From Bacillota bacterium (lineage in GTDB: Bacteria > Bacillota > Clostridia > Caldicoprobacterales > Xylanivirgaceae), in the NCBI GenBank assembly GCA_023621995.1, contig JAMOAB010000157.1, positions 42,222-106,221 of the forward strand: a stretch of DNA of 64,000 nt, read 5' to 3'. A model generated the notes under the pieces. The model was given only the letters and a program-made list of their open reading frames with translations. It ran no database searches and had not been told where the DNA came from. This document shows positions 51,711-60,503 of this stretch, in pieces. How positions within the stretch are numbered: position 1 is the first letter of the stretch; the number at the start of each line of letters is the position of its first letter. The position numbers and the translations under genes are program-made.

Positions 51711-53384
51711 TTATTGTCCCAAAGCGCTGAGCAACTTTCCATTCTGTATATTTTGCTTTGTATTCGTATCATCGTCTCCTCTAAATATGGCATGGATTAT
51801 AACTTCTTCTATTCGCTCTACCGGGATGATCTCTATATCTTTATAGATTTCAAAACCTTCCTGCCAATTTTCTTTGGGTATTATTACTTTCCCTGCTCCG
51901 GCCGATGCGGCAGCTTCTATCTTGACAGGAATGCCTCCCACTGGTTTAACCTCACCTCTAATAGAGACTTCCCCTGTCATAGCTATTTTATTATCTATTG
52001 GTATATTTTTTATAGCCGAATATATAGCCGTTATAATACCAATACCTGCAGAAGGTCCGTCTATTGGTATACCTCCTGGAAAGTTTAAGTGTATATCATA
52101 ATTTTTTGTATCAATATCTAAATATTTTTTCATAACCGTTATAACATTGTCTATAGAACCACGTGCTGTACTTTTTCTCTTAAACCTCTTAATGTCTGAG
52201 CCTATTTCCTCTTCATCTATAATACCAGTTATAGTCAGAGTACCCTTTCCCTCTATTGTGGATACTGCCACTGCCTCAATATCCATTACAGTGCCTAGAT
52301 TAGGTCCATATACCGCAAGGCCATTAACACAACCTATTTGCGGAATAGCTGAAACTCTCTTTTCTGGTCGCAGAGTATAGTTGCCACAATTTATTACCCA
52401 TTCTACATCAGCCACTGATATATTATTTCTACCTTCAGTTAGTGCAAGTCCTCCAGCTAGTTGGACCATATTTATGGCCTCCCTGCCATTCTGAGCATAA
52501 CTACATATAAGCTCTATTGCCCCTTCTCCTATTGTGAATCCACCCTTCTTAGCACCATTTCTTACTATTATCATTATTTCTTCCTGACTTAGAGCTCTAA
52601 AAAATATCTCTAGACATCTAGACCTTATGGCTGGAGGAATATCACTTGGGCTTCTGGTTGTGGCACCCACTAATCTAAAATCGGCCGGAAGCCCATTTTG
52701 AAAAATCTCATGTATATGCCTAGGAATGTTACTATCCTGTGAATTGTAATATGCACTCTCTAAAAAAACCTTTCTATCCTCTAAAACTTTTAATAGCTTA
52801 TTCATCTGAGTGGGGTGGAGTTCTCCTATCTCGTCTAGAAAGAGTATTCCACCGTGTGCCTTGGTTACTGCCCCAGGTTTAGGTTGGGGTATACCTGCTA
52901 CTCCTAGAGGCCCTGCACCCTGATATATGGGATCATGGACAGAACCTATTAGGGGATCGGCTATACTTCTCTCATCAAATCGTATTGAAGTTGCATCCAT
53001 CTCTATAAATTTAGCATCACGCCTAAAAGGGGAGTTAAACGTCTTCTTGGCTTCTTCCAATACAAGTCTGGCTGCACATGTCTTTCCCACTCCAGGCGGT
53101 CCATATATTATCACATGTTGGGGATTTGGGCTACATAAAGCAGCCTTAAGAGCTTTTATTCCATCTTCTTGCCCTATTATCTCATCAAAACTAGTAGGCC
53201 TTGTCTTTTCTGAAAGGGGTTCTGTCAACCTGATATCCCTTAGACGTTTAAGCTGTTCTAGCTCTTTTTTAGATTCTTTGTCAATGGCTATCTTATTTAC
53301 TTGTTGTCCTTTTAATAAGTTAAAAAAATACAGTCCTATGATTATACTAAAGAAGAACTGTATAAAAACTAATATACCTGTCAA
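51711..53384 (-). CDS. lonB: ATP-dependent protease LonB (sporulation-type Lon)
   Basis: The 557-residue protein has an N-terminal membrane segment (about 4-24), an AAA+ domain with GPPGVGKT and FLDEIGELH, and a C-terminal Lon protease domain with the Ser in IDGPSAGIG and the Lys in GGIPVK. It lacks the long N-terminal domain of LonA. LonB of Bacillus is made in the forespore; a similar role is likely. It sits between clpX and lon. Note that the AAA+ insert resembles ComM/Mg-chelatase-type loops, as is normal for LonB. Confidence 0.94.
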   Translation of the reverse strand: MTGILVFIQFFFSIIIGLYFFNLLKGQQVNKIAIDKESKKELEQLKRLRDIRLTEPLSEKTRPTSFDEIIGQEDGIKALKAALCSPNPQHVIIYGPPGVGKTCAARLVLEEAKKTFNSPFRRDAKFIEMDATSIRFDERSIADPLIGSVHDPIYQGAGPLGVAGIPQPKPGAVTKAHGGILFLDEIGELHPTQMNKLLKVLEDRKVFLESAYYNSQDSNIPRHIHEIFQNGLPADFRLVGATTRSPSDIPPAIRSRCLEIFFRALSQEEIMIIVRNGAKKGGFTIGEGAIELICSYAQNGREAINMVQLAGGLALTEGRNNISVADVEWVINCGNYTLRPEKRVSAIPQIGCVNGLAVYGPNLGTVMDIEAVAVSTIEGKGTLTITGIIDEEEIGSDIKRFKRKSTARGSIDNVITVMKKYLDIDTKNYDIHLNFPGGIPIDGPSAGIGIITAIYSAIKNIPIDNKIAMTGEVSIRGEVKPVGGIPVKIEAAASAGAGKVIIPKENWQEGFEIYKDIEIIPVERIEEVIIHAIFRGDDDTNTKQNIQNGKLLSALGQ

Positions 53385-53467
53385 TTATTAAATCCTCCTC
53401 CCAGTTTGCTTTTTCTCTATTATTATGTTAAAAGCAGATCATTTTTATCCCTAGGGAGGAAAATAAT

Positions 53468-53490
53468 AAAGGACCATTAAATGGTCCTTT
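53468..53490 (-). terminator. Intrinsic terminator overlapping the clpX stop
   Basis: AAAGGACCATT and AATGGTCCTTT form a perfect stem around one base. The stop codon of clpX (53489-53491) lies at its edge. A T-rich stretch follows on the minus strand. Confidence 0.75.
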
Positions 53491-54775
53491 ATGATACTGA
53501 TTCCCTTTTTTCTTTTTGTTTTTTATTAGATTTCTTGACCTTCTGCCCATCGGTCAATATTAACATAGGATCAGCATTATTCAATACCGTATCCCTAGTT
53601 ACAATGCATTTTTCTACGTCATCCCTTGAAGGAATATCATACATCACATTTAACATTATACTCTCTAATATGGATCTAAGCCCCCTAGCACCTGTCTTTC
53701 GCTCAATGGCTTTTTGGGCTATCAGCTTTAAGGCTTCTTGTTCAAATTCTAATAAGACTCCATCGATCTCAAATAGCTTCTGATACTGTTTTACAAGGGC
53801 ATTCTTAGGCTCTGTCAAAATCTTCACAAGCGCCTCTTCATCCAAAGAATTGAGGGTCGCTATTATAGGAAGTCGTCCAACGAACTCTGGAATAAGCCCA
53901 TATTTTAGTAGGTCTTCAGGCAATACCTGTGTCAATATCTCACCTACATCATCCTTATCAGCACTGACTATTTCAGCGCCAAAGCCTATAGATTTTTGAC
54001 CAATCCGATTTTGTATGATATCGGTCAGCCCTTCAAAAGCACCTCCACATATAAATAGTATATTGGTAGTATCTATCTGTATAAACTCCTGATGAGGATG
54101 CTTCCTACCACCTTGTGGAGGCACACTTGCTGTGGTACCCTCGAGTATCTTAAGAAGAGCTTGTTGTACTCCTTCCCCTGATACATCCCTTGTTATTGAT
54201 GGGTTATCAGATTTCCTTGCAATTTTATCTATTTCATCTATATATACGATACCCTTTTCTGCCCTCTCCACATCATAATCAGCTGCCTGTATAAGCTTTA
54301 AAAGTATATTTTCCACATCTTCGCCTACATATCCTGCTTCAGTCAGAGAAGTGGCATCAGCTATTGCAAAGGGTACATTTAAAATTCTTGCTAGGGTTTG
54401 GGCAAGCAACGTCTTACCAGAACCTGTAGGCCCTATCATAACTATATTACTCTTTTGAAGTTCTACATCATCATCTTTTATATCGCTATTTATCCGCTTA
54501 TAATGATTATACACAGCAACTGACAAGACCTTCTTTGCCCTATCCTGCCCAATGACATAGTCATCAAGTGTTGCACATATCTCCTGTGGCTTTGGAATAT
54601 CCCTAAGTTCTAAGTCTGAGATATCTTCAAACTCCTCATCTATTATCTCTTGACAGAGATCTATACATTCATCACAAATGTAAACACCCGGCCCTGCTAC
54701 TAATCTTCTGACTTGATCTTGGTTCTTACCGCAAAAAGAACACTTAACTTGCTTTCTATCATCGTATCTTCCCAT
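53489..54775 (-). CDS. clpX: ClpXP ATPase subunit ClpX
   Basis: The 428-residue protein has the N-terminal zinc-binding domain (CSFCGK and CDECIDLC), an AAA+ module with Walker A GPTGSGKT and Walker [10 protein letters not shown], pore loop GYVGEDV, and a ClpP-binding IGF-like loop (IGFGAE). ClpX unfolds substrates for the ClpP peptidase encoded just upstream (21-base gap). ATG 54775 follows AGAGGTG. Confidence 0.97.
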   Translation of the reverse strand: MGRYDDRKQVKCSFCGKNQDQVRRLVAGPGVYICDECIDLCQEIIDEEFEDISDLELRDIPKPQEICATLDDYVIGQDRAKKVLSVAVYNHYKRINSDIKDDDVELQKSNIVMIGPTGSGKTLLAQTLARILNVPFAIADATSLTEAGYVGEDVENILLKLIQAADYDVERAEKGIVYIDEIDKIARKSDNPSITRDVSGEGVQQALLKILEGTTASVPPQGGRKHPHQEFIQIDTTNILFICGGAFEGLTDIIQNRIGQKSIGFGAEIVSADKDDVGEILTQVLPEDLLKYGLIPEFVGRLPIIATLNSLDEEALVKILTEPKNALVKQYQKLFEIDGVLLEFEQEALKLIAQKAIERKTGARGLRSILESIMLNVMYDIPSRDDVEKCIVTRDTVLNNADPMLILTDGQKVKKSNKKQKEKRESVS

Positions 54776-54796
54776 GCTTTCACCTCTTAAACAACC

Positions 54797-55381
54797 CTAT
54801 TTCCGAAAAGTTATCACTTCATCCACAACACCATATTCCATAGCAGCTTCTGCTGACATAAAGAAATCTCTGTCGGTATCTTTCTCGATCTTTTCTAGTG
54901 GCTGACCTGTATTGTTAGACAATATTTCATTTATCCGCTGTTTCATCTTTAAAATTTGTTCAGCATGTATCATTATGTCAGAAGCTTGACCACGTGCACC
55001 ACCCATAGGTTGATGAATCATTATCTCACTATTGGGTAATGCAAAACGCTTTCCTTTTGTGCCAGCAGCAAGGAGAAATGCCCCCATTGATGCTGCCATA
55101 CCTATGCATATAGTGGAAACATCACATTTAATATACTGCATTGTGTCATATATTGCAAATCCTGCAGTTACCGATCCGCCAGGACTATTTATATATATCT
55201 GGATATCCTTATCTGGATCATCTGCCTCTAGAAATAATAGTTGTGCTACTATTAGATTTGCAAACTCATCATAGATCTCTCCACCAAGAAAAATAATTCG
55301 TTCTTTTAACAGTCGTGAATATATGTCATACGATCGCTCTCCCCTACTTGTCTGCTCTACAACAATTGGTATTAAACTCAT
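54797..55381 (-). CDS. clpP: ATP-dependent Clp protease proteolytic subunit
   Basis: From ATG 55381 (AAGGAGG) the protein has 194 residues. The catalytic Ser is in [11 protein letters not shown], the His in [10 protein letters not shown], and the Asp in [10 protein letters not shown]. The length and motifs are those of standard ClpP. It assembles into a barrel-shaped peptidase with ClpX. The order tig-clpP-clpX-lonB-lon-engB is the conserved Firmicutes arrangement. Confidence 0.97.
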   Translation of the reverse strand: MSLIPIVVEQTSRGERSYDIYSRLLKERIIFLGGEIYDEFANLIVAQLLFLEADDPDKDIQIYINSPGGSVTAGFAIYDTMQYIKCDVSTICIGMAASMGAFLLAAGTKGKRFALPNSEIMIHQPMGGARGQASDIMIHAEQILKMKQRINEILSNNTGQPLEKIEKDTDRDFFMSAEAAMEYGVVDEVITFRK

Positions 55382-55450
55382 GGTAACGCCTCCTTTTTTT
55401 CTTACCATTCGTTGTCTATTACTCCTATGTCACATTCTCAAAAAATTATG

Positions 55451-56773
55451 TTATTTGTCAGTATCTTCAACAGAACTGTCCTTCTCCCTGTCTACTATTA
55501 TAGCATTATCCATTAAGAAATCCACCGTCTTTTGCACTTTTAAATTTTCTTTTATATACTCCACATTGGATTCAAAGTCTTTCTTTATATCTTCCACATC
55601 TCTACCATATTGTTCTGACATTCTCTCAAATTCTTGCTCAAGATCATCATCTTCTACCTCAATACCCTCTACATCACATATCTTCTCTAGAACTAATCTC
55701 ATCTTTACTGTATTATATGCCTGCTCCTTGTATTGTGCCCTAATATCATCTATAGATGTACCAGTAAATGTGAGATATTGTTCCAAACTAAGACCTTGAT
55801 ATCTCAAGGTAAAATCAAATTCTGTAAGATTTCTGTCTATTTCACTATCTACCATAGAGTCAGGAATATCCACATTGGCATTGTCTACAATCTTTTGTAT
55901 GAGATTGTTTTCCATCTCAGCTTTCATATTTTTTTGCGCCAATTCTTTTAGTTTTTCACTTACATCAGCCCTATATTCATCTAGTGTATCAAATTCACTT
56001 ACATCCTTGGCAAACTCATCATCCAATTCTGGGAGTTCCTTTTCTTTTATATCATTGAGTTTTATGCTAAAGACAGCTTCTTTGCCCTTAAAATCTTCAA
56101 CATGATAGTCATCAGGAAATGTTACTTTTATATCCTTTTCTTCTCCTATGTTCATGTCAACTATCTGTTCTTCAAAACCAGGTATAAAGGTGTTAGAACC
56201 TATCTCTAATGATGCATTTTCGGCACTACCTCCCTCGAATTCTTCTCCATCTATTGTGCCCTTATAGTCGATAGTAACATAGTCACCTTCCTTAACAGGA
56301 CGATCCTCTACACTTATCAGCCTTGCATTTTGCTCCCTTGCCTGTTCTATATGTTCTTCTACATCTTCATCTGTAACATCATATTCGACTCTCTCTATTT
56401 CTATCCCCTTATATTGCCCAAGCTCTACTTCTGGCTTAACAGTAACGTCAGCAGTATATATAAAGTTCTCACCATTGCCTATTTGAACTATGTCAAACTC
56501 TGGCTGAGATACTGGCTCAATACCCGTCTCCTTGACCGCAGCTTCATAGGTAGATGGTATTATATCATTTGCTGCATCTTCGTAAAATATAGCCTCACCA
56601 TAGAACTGTTCTATTAGTTTTCTAGGTGCTTTACCCTTTCTAAAACCTGGAATTGTTATATGTTTCCGATTCTTCATATAAGCCTTTTGTATAGATTTAT
56701 CAAATTCTTTAGCGTCGATCTCTACTGTCAATCTGACAGCATTTTTATCGGTTTTCTCAGCTGTAGCTTTCAC
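55451..56773 (-). CDS. tig: Trigger factor
   Basis: The 440-residue protein starts at GTG 56773 behind AAAGGAGGA. It has the ribosome-binding GFRKGKAPRKLIEQFYG near residues 43-59, a central FKBP-type prolyl isomerase domain (about 150-245, VTIDYKGTIDGEEFEGG), and a long helical C-terminal domain. Trigger factor binds nascent chains at the ribosome exit. A promoter is predicted about 107 bases upstream (56887-56914). Confidence 0.97.
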   Translation of the reverse strand: MKATAEKTDKNAVRLTVEIDAKEFDKSIQKAYMKNRKHITIPGFRKGKAPRKLIEQFYGEAIFYEDAANDIIPSTYEAAVKETGIEPVSQPEFDIVQIGNGENFIYTADVTVKPEVELGQYKGIEIERVEYDVTDEDVEEHIEQAREQNARLISVEDRPVKEGDYVTIDYKGTIDGEEFEGGSAENASLEIGSNTFIPGFEEQIVDMNIGEEKDIKVTFPDDYHVEDFKGKEAVFSIKLNDIKEKELPELDDEFAKDVSEFDTLDEYRADVSEKLKELAQKNMKAEMENNLIQKIVDNANVDIPDSMVDSEIDRNLTEFDFTLRYQGLSLEQYLTFTGTSIDDIRAQYKEQAYNTVKMRLVLEKICDVEGIEVEDDDLEQEFERMSEQYGRDVEDIKKDFESNVEYIKENLKVQKTVDFLMDNAIIVDREKDSSVEDTDK

Positions 56774-56886
56774 CTATTGTTCCTCCTTTAGTATTATGTA
56801 TACTTTGCTTATCTATTTATAACCCTACTGGGTAATCATTAACAGACATATTTAAACATTTTTACGTAAGTGCTTATAACTACTAT

Positions 56887-56914
56887 ATTATAGCATAATC
56901 AAATAGTATGTCTA
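56887..56914 (-). promoter_or_regulatory. Predicted promoter of tig (and perhaps clpP-clpX)
   Basis: On the minus strand TAGACA and TATAAT are spaced 16 bases apart, with TG one base before the -10 (extended type). The leader to the GTG start is about 107 bases. Confidence 0.65.
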
Positions 56915-57132
56915 GTAAATTCCGATCTTTTTTAATAATTTGATAAGTAAAGCTAAATTCTCTGGTGAGTATTTTAGCACACATATATACCGATTTCAAT
57001 AGAAAATCACAGTGTATTTACTAAATCAGCTTTGGATATAAGTTTTTGACGTCTTTTCCATTGCCAGTTCCAATTGCTAATATGTTTGCCTGTGAATCTC
57101 GTGAAAATTTAAAAGTTAAAATAAAATATATA

Positions 57133-57141
57133 TGATATAAT
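57133..57141 (+). promoter_or_regulatory. Predicted extended -10 promoter of fabI
   Basis: TGATATAAT combines an extended -10 TG with a perfect TATAAT; no clear -35 element is present. It lies about 44 bases before the start. The remaining roughly 400 bases between tig and fabI hold no open frame. Confidence 0.5.
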
Positions 57142-57184
57142 AGATAGACGCAGAGCCCACACTATATAGAAGGGAGTGTCTTAT

Positions 57185-57958
57185 ATGACAGGACTTTTGA
57201 AAGAAAAAAATATCTTAATAATGGGTGTATCAAATAAATGGAGTATTGCATGGGGTATAGCCCAATCGTGCTTTAATGCCGGCGCAAACCTTCTTCTATC
57301 CTGCCAAGATGAACGAACTGAAAAGTCTGTAAGAGATCTTACATGTGATATGGAAGGTGTTAAGATATATAGATGTGATGTAACAGATGATGACCAGATA
57401 AAAGATATGTTTGATAGTATCGAAAAAGATGTAGGCGTATTGCATGGAATGGTACACAGCTTAGCCTTTGCAAAAAAGGAAGAGCTGGAGGGATTCTATT
57501 ATAATACATCCCGAGACGGATATTTGCTTGCCCAAAACATAAGTTCTTATTCGCTAGTTGCTGTAACTCGTCATGCTAGGCCTCTAATGATAGATAAAGG
57601 TGGAAGCATAGTAACACTTACATATCTAGGCGGTGAGCGAGCTATACCTAACTATAATGTAATGGGTGTTGCCAAGGCCGCTCTAGAAGCATCTGTACGA
57701 TACTTAGCCATGGATTTAGGCCCAGATAATATAAGGATTAATTCTATATCAGCTGGTCCAATTAAAACCTTAGCAGCTAGGGGGGTAAGGGATTTTACTA
57801 CCATGCTCAAACAATATGAAGAGAAAATTCCCCTTAAACAACCCATAACACAGCAAGAAATCGGAGATACTGCACTCTTTTTACTAAGTCCTCTATCCAG
57901 GGGAATAACCGGTGAAAATATACACGTAGACGGTGGATATCATGTTTTAGGTGTATAA
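57185..57958 (+). CDS. fabI: Enoyl-[acyl-carrier-protein] reductase (NADH), FabI type
   Basis: From ATG 57185 (AGGGAG, eight-base spacing; GTG 57176 is too close) the protein has 257 residues. The short-chain dehydrogenase fold has the FabI-type start MGVSNKWSIAWGIA, and the catalytic Tyr-x6-Lys pattern is YNVMGVAK with the extra Tyr in LTYLGG. It carries out the last reduction of each fatty-acid elongation cycle. It is on the plus strand, divergent from tig, and not in a fab cluster. Many clostridia use FabK instead, so FabI alone here would be informative about fatty-acid synthesis. Confidence 0.92.
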   Translation: MTGLLKEKNILIMGVSNKWSIAWGIAQSCFNAGANLLLSCQDERTEKSVRDLTCDMEGVKIYRCDVTDDDQIKDMFDSIEKDVGVLHGMVHSLAFAKKEELEGFYYNTSRDGYLLAQNISSYSLVAVTRHARPLMIDKGGSIVTLTYLGGERAIPNYNVMGVAKAALEASVRYLAMDLGPDNIRINSISAGPIKTLAARGVRDFTTMLKQYEEKIPLKQPITQQEIGDTALFLLSPLSRGITGENIHVDGGYHVLGV

Positions 57959-57962
57959 GCTT

Positions 57963-58002
57963 GATAATGGAGCATGGCTTCTACAGACCTTGCTCCATTA
58001 TC
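57963..58002 (+). terminator. Hairpin after fabI
   Basis: GATAATGGAGCA and its exact complement TGCTCCATTATC surround a 16-base loop a few bases after the fabI stop. No T-run follows, so it may be a structural 3' end rather than a full terminator. Confidence 0.45.
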
Positions 58003-58055
58003 CATATACTGGCCATTCACAAGCCAGAAGTACAATTTCCATATTTCGGCTCTTT

Positions 58056-58349
58056 TTATAAAGTCTTGAGCACATCGGGCACTGCTTCCTTGATAACGAA
58101 TATACCTATTATTAGAAAAAGTATACCTGACAATAATTTTAATATATATGTAGGTATATATTTTGTTACTAAATTCCCAAAGAAAGCACCTATATACGTT
58201 ACAAGTATGAGAGCAAGAGAAGCACCTATGAATACAGGAATGGGTTTTTTGTTCTGTGTTACAAGTGTAAATACTGCTAACTGTGTCTTATCTCCTAACT
58301 CAGCTAAAAACAATATACAAAAAGATGATAAAATTACTTTCCAATCCAT
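58056..58349 (-). CDS. Half-size GDT1/TMEM165 (UPF0016) membrane protein
   Basis: This 97-residue protein has three hydrophobic segments and the conserved ELGDKTQ motif near residue 16. Full-length UPF0016 proteins contain two such repeats (about 190 residues), so this is one half and probably dimerises. Family members export Mn2+ or exchange Ca2+/Mn2+ for H+. No second half is present within the window, and no Mn riboswitch lies in the roughly 185 bases upstream. The frame has ATG 58349 with a weak site (AAAGGATG). Confidence 0.8.
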   Translation of the reverse strand: MDWKVILSSFCILFLAELGDKTQLAVFTLVTQNKKPIPVFIGASLALILVTYIGAFFGNLVTKYIPTYILKLLSGILFLIIGIFVIKEAVPDVLKTL

Positions 58350-58536
58350 TAAACTGTCATCCTTTCTATTGCTATATAGTATATCTCTATTATTATATAG
58401 TTTTAAGATCTATTTTAGCAGTAATAAAACAAATATATTCCATCTTAAAAGATTTATTATATATTTATATCCATATGTATAAAATGGGGCTTTTTGGCAA
58501 GAATATAATACATGGGGTTAAACTGATTCTAAATAT

Positions 58537-58566
58537 AATAAAGCAGGCAAATTTGCCTGCTTTATT
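58537..58566 (-). terminator. Intrinsic terminator of the citrate-synthase-like gene
   Basis: A perfect 30-base palindrome (AATAAAGCAGGCAAA and complement) just beyond the stop codon; T residues follow on both strands. Confidence 0.8.
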
Positions 58567-58569
58567 ATA

Positions 58570-59955
58570 TTATGACGATATTTTTTTATACAATTCTGGA
58601 TCGAAATATTTTATCATATCGATAAGTTCTTCATCTGAAATCATTGTCGTTCGCCCATTTTCATACTCTCTATCAATGCTCTCTTTTATCTTTATTACTA
58701 GCGGTTCTTTTTTGTCTATGCTGACACCCTTTTCATTTAAATTGAAATACGCATTTATCCAATGGGCTATTCCTGCTAGTCCAGAATGTTGACCTATTGC
58801 AACTTGTGGAGGTCTATTGAGGATCTTTCCTGTATCAAATATATTATATATCTCCTCATCTTTTAAAAGACCATCTGCGTGTATACCCGCCCTCGTTACA
58901 TTGAAGTTTTTACCCACAAAGGGAGTATTAGGAGGTATATTATATCCTATTTCCTTCTCAAAGTACTCGGCTATTTCAGTTATCACTGTAAGATCCATAC
59001 CATTTGTATCTCCCCGCAACGAGACATACTCTATAGCCATTGCCTCTAATGGACAATTTCCCGTTCTCTCGCCGATGCCAAGCAACGAACAATTGACAGA
59101 TGACGCTCCGTATAGCCATGCAGTAGCAGAATTAGACACTACCTTGTAAAAATCATTGTGCCCATGCCACTCTATGAGCTCGCTGGGAAACCCTGCGTGA
59201 TGTCTAAGACCATATATTATACCAGGTACACTTCTAGGCAAGGCTACACCTGGATAATGTACACCATAACCCATTGTATCACATGCTCTAATTTTTATAG
59301 GTATACTTGATTCTTCCATTAGCTTTCTAAGCTCAATTGCAAAGGGTACAACAAAACCATAAAAATCAGCACGCGTTATATCTTCGAAATGACATCTAGG
59401 TCTTATACCATATTCTAGGGCTTGTTTAACAATGGATAGATATTGATCCATGGCCTCTTGCCTTGTCATATGCAATTTTTTGAATATATGGTAATCAGAA
59501 CAACTTACTAAAATACCTGTTTCTTTTACTCCCATCTCTTTGACAAGTTGAAAATCATTATTAGTTGCCCGTATCCAACTAGTGACCTCAGGAAATTCAT
59601 ATCCCCGTTCTATGCATCTTCTTACAGCTTCCCTATCTTTTTCCGTATATATAAAGAATTCACTCTGGCGAATTACCCCATTGGGTCCAGATAGACGATG
59701 TAACATATCATAGAGGTCTACTATTTGTTCCACTGTAAAAGGAGCAATTGACTGTTGCCCATCCCTAAACGTAGTATCTGTTATCCATATCTCATCAGGT
59801 ACATACATGGGCACATGCCTATGATTGAATGAAGTTCTTGGTATGCTTTCATAAGGGAATAAATCCCTATAAAGATTTGGCTCTTCCACATCTTGCAACG
59901 AATACTTGTAAGCATATTGTTCTAACGTATTTGACCTTTTACTGAACTCTAACAT
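58570..59955 (-). CDS. HMGL-family acyl transferase, candidate Re-citrate synthase
   Basis: The 461-residue protein has the isopropylmalate/homocitrate synthase barrel: ITDTTFRDGQQS near residue 60, an EVTSW segment, HFEDITRADFYGF, IKIRACDTMGYGV and metal-binding HGHNDFYK. A long N-terminal extension with DLFPYESIPRT and a C terminus without the LeuA regulatory domain match the clostridial group that includes Re-citrate synthase of Clostridium kluyveri. No leucine or lysine pathway genes surround it. It could condense acetyl-CoA with oxaloacetate, or with another 2-oxo acid; the sequence alone cannot decide. Confidence 0.7.
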   Translation of the reverse strand: MLEFSKRSNTLEQYAYKYSLQDVEEPNLYRDLFPYESIPRTSFNHRHVPMYVPDEIWITDTTFRDGQQSIAPFTVEQIVDLYDMLHRLSGPNGVIRQSEFFIYTEKDREAVRRCIERGYEFPEVTSWIRATNNDFQLVKEMGVKETGILVSCSDYHIFKKLHMTRQEAMDQYLSIVKQALEYGIRPRCHFEDITRADFYGFVVPFAIELRKLMEESSIPIKIRACDTMGYGVHYPGVALPRSVPGIIYGLRHHAGFPSELIEWHGHNDFYKVVSNSATAWLYGASSVNCSLLGIGERTGNCPLEAMAIEYVSLRGDTNGMDLTVITEIAEYFEKEIGYNIPPNTPFVGKNFNVTRAGIHADGLLKDEEIYNIFDTGKILNRPPQVAIGQHSGLAGIAHWINAYFNLNEKGVSIDKKEPLVIKIKESIDREYENGRTTMISDEELIDMIKYFDPELYKKISS

Positions 59956-60229
59956 ATATATGACCTCCTTAAATAAATTAAATATTTTTGCAACTTTCAG
60001 AATTTAACTTTCAACAAAAATGGATTATGTATAAGTGTATACAATAATACATTCTTTGTCAATGCTTTTCAATAACTTTTTTATAATATCCTTATCCTTT
60101 ATTACACTTTCGAATTCTACGTTTCCCCAAATTATAAATTAAAGGTCTATAAGAATACTTGTAGCTAAGATTAATAGGTGATACAATGGAATTGAGATAA
60201 AGTATATGGCTTTTGATAGGAGGATTTTT

Positions 60230-60403
60230 ATGGATAGTAAAAATGGGACAAAAAATGTCTACATAGCTCCCGATGGCACAAAGAAAGTTCACTGCACGCC
60301 TTTTTGTCCTAAATGTGGTTCTGATCTCTATTATTTTGAAAATGAATGTATCTGTAAAAACAAAGAATGCAATTGGACCTGTGGTGGATGTCAAGATGAG
60401 TGA
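60230..60403 (+). CDS. Zinc-ribbon miniprotein (57 residues)
   Basis: ATG 60230 follows AGGAGG (6-base spacing). The product ends with two cysteine pairs followed by more cysteines (CPKCG, CICKNKEC, CGGCQ), the pattern of a zinc ribbon or rubredoxin-like knuckle. The N terminus is polar. It may be a small DNA-, RNA- or protein-binding factor; the family is unknown. It stands alone between the citrate-synthase-like gene and the radical SAM gene on the opposite strand. Confidence 0.65.
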   Translation: MDSKNGTKNVYIAPDGTKKVHCTPFCPKCGSDLYYFENECICKNKECNWTCGGCQDE

Positions 60404-60503
60404 ACTACTTAAGAGATAGAGTCAAAAGTAAATAGCTATTTGATCTCTATCTCTTGTAGACACTGGAATACTCGTCCCAATATGAACCAACTCTGGCTAA
60501 GTC

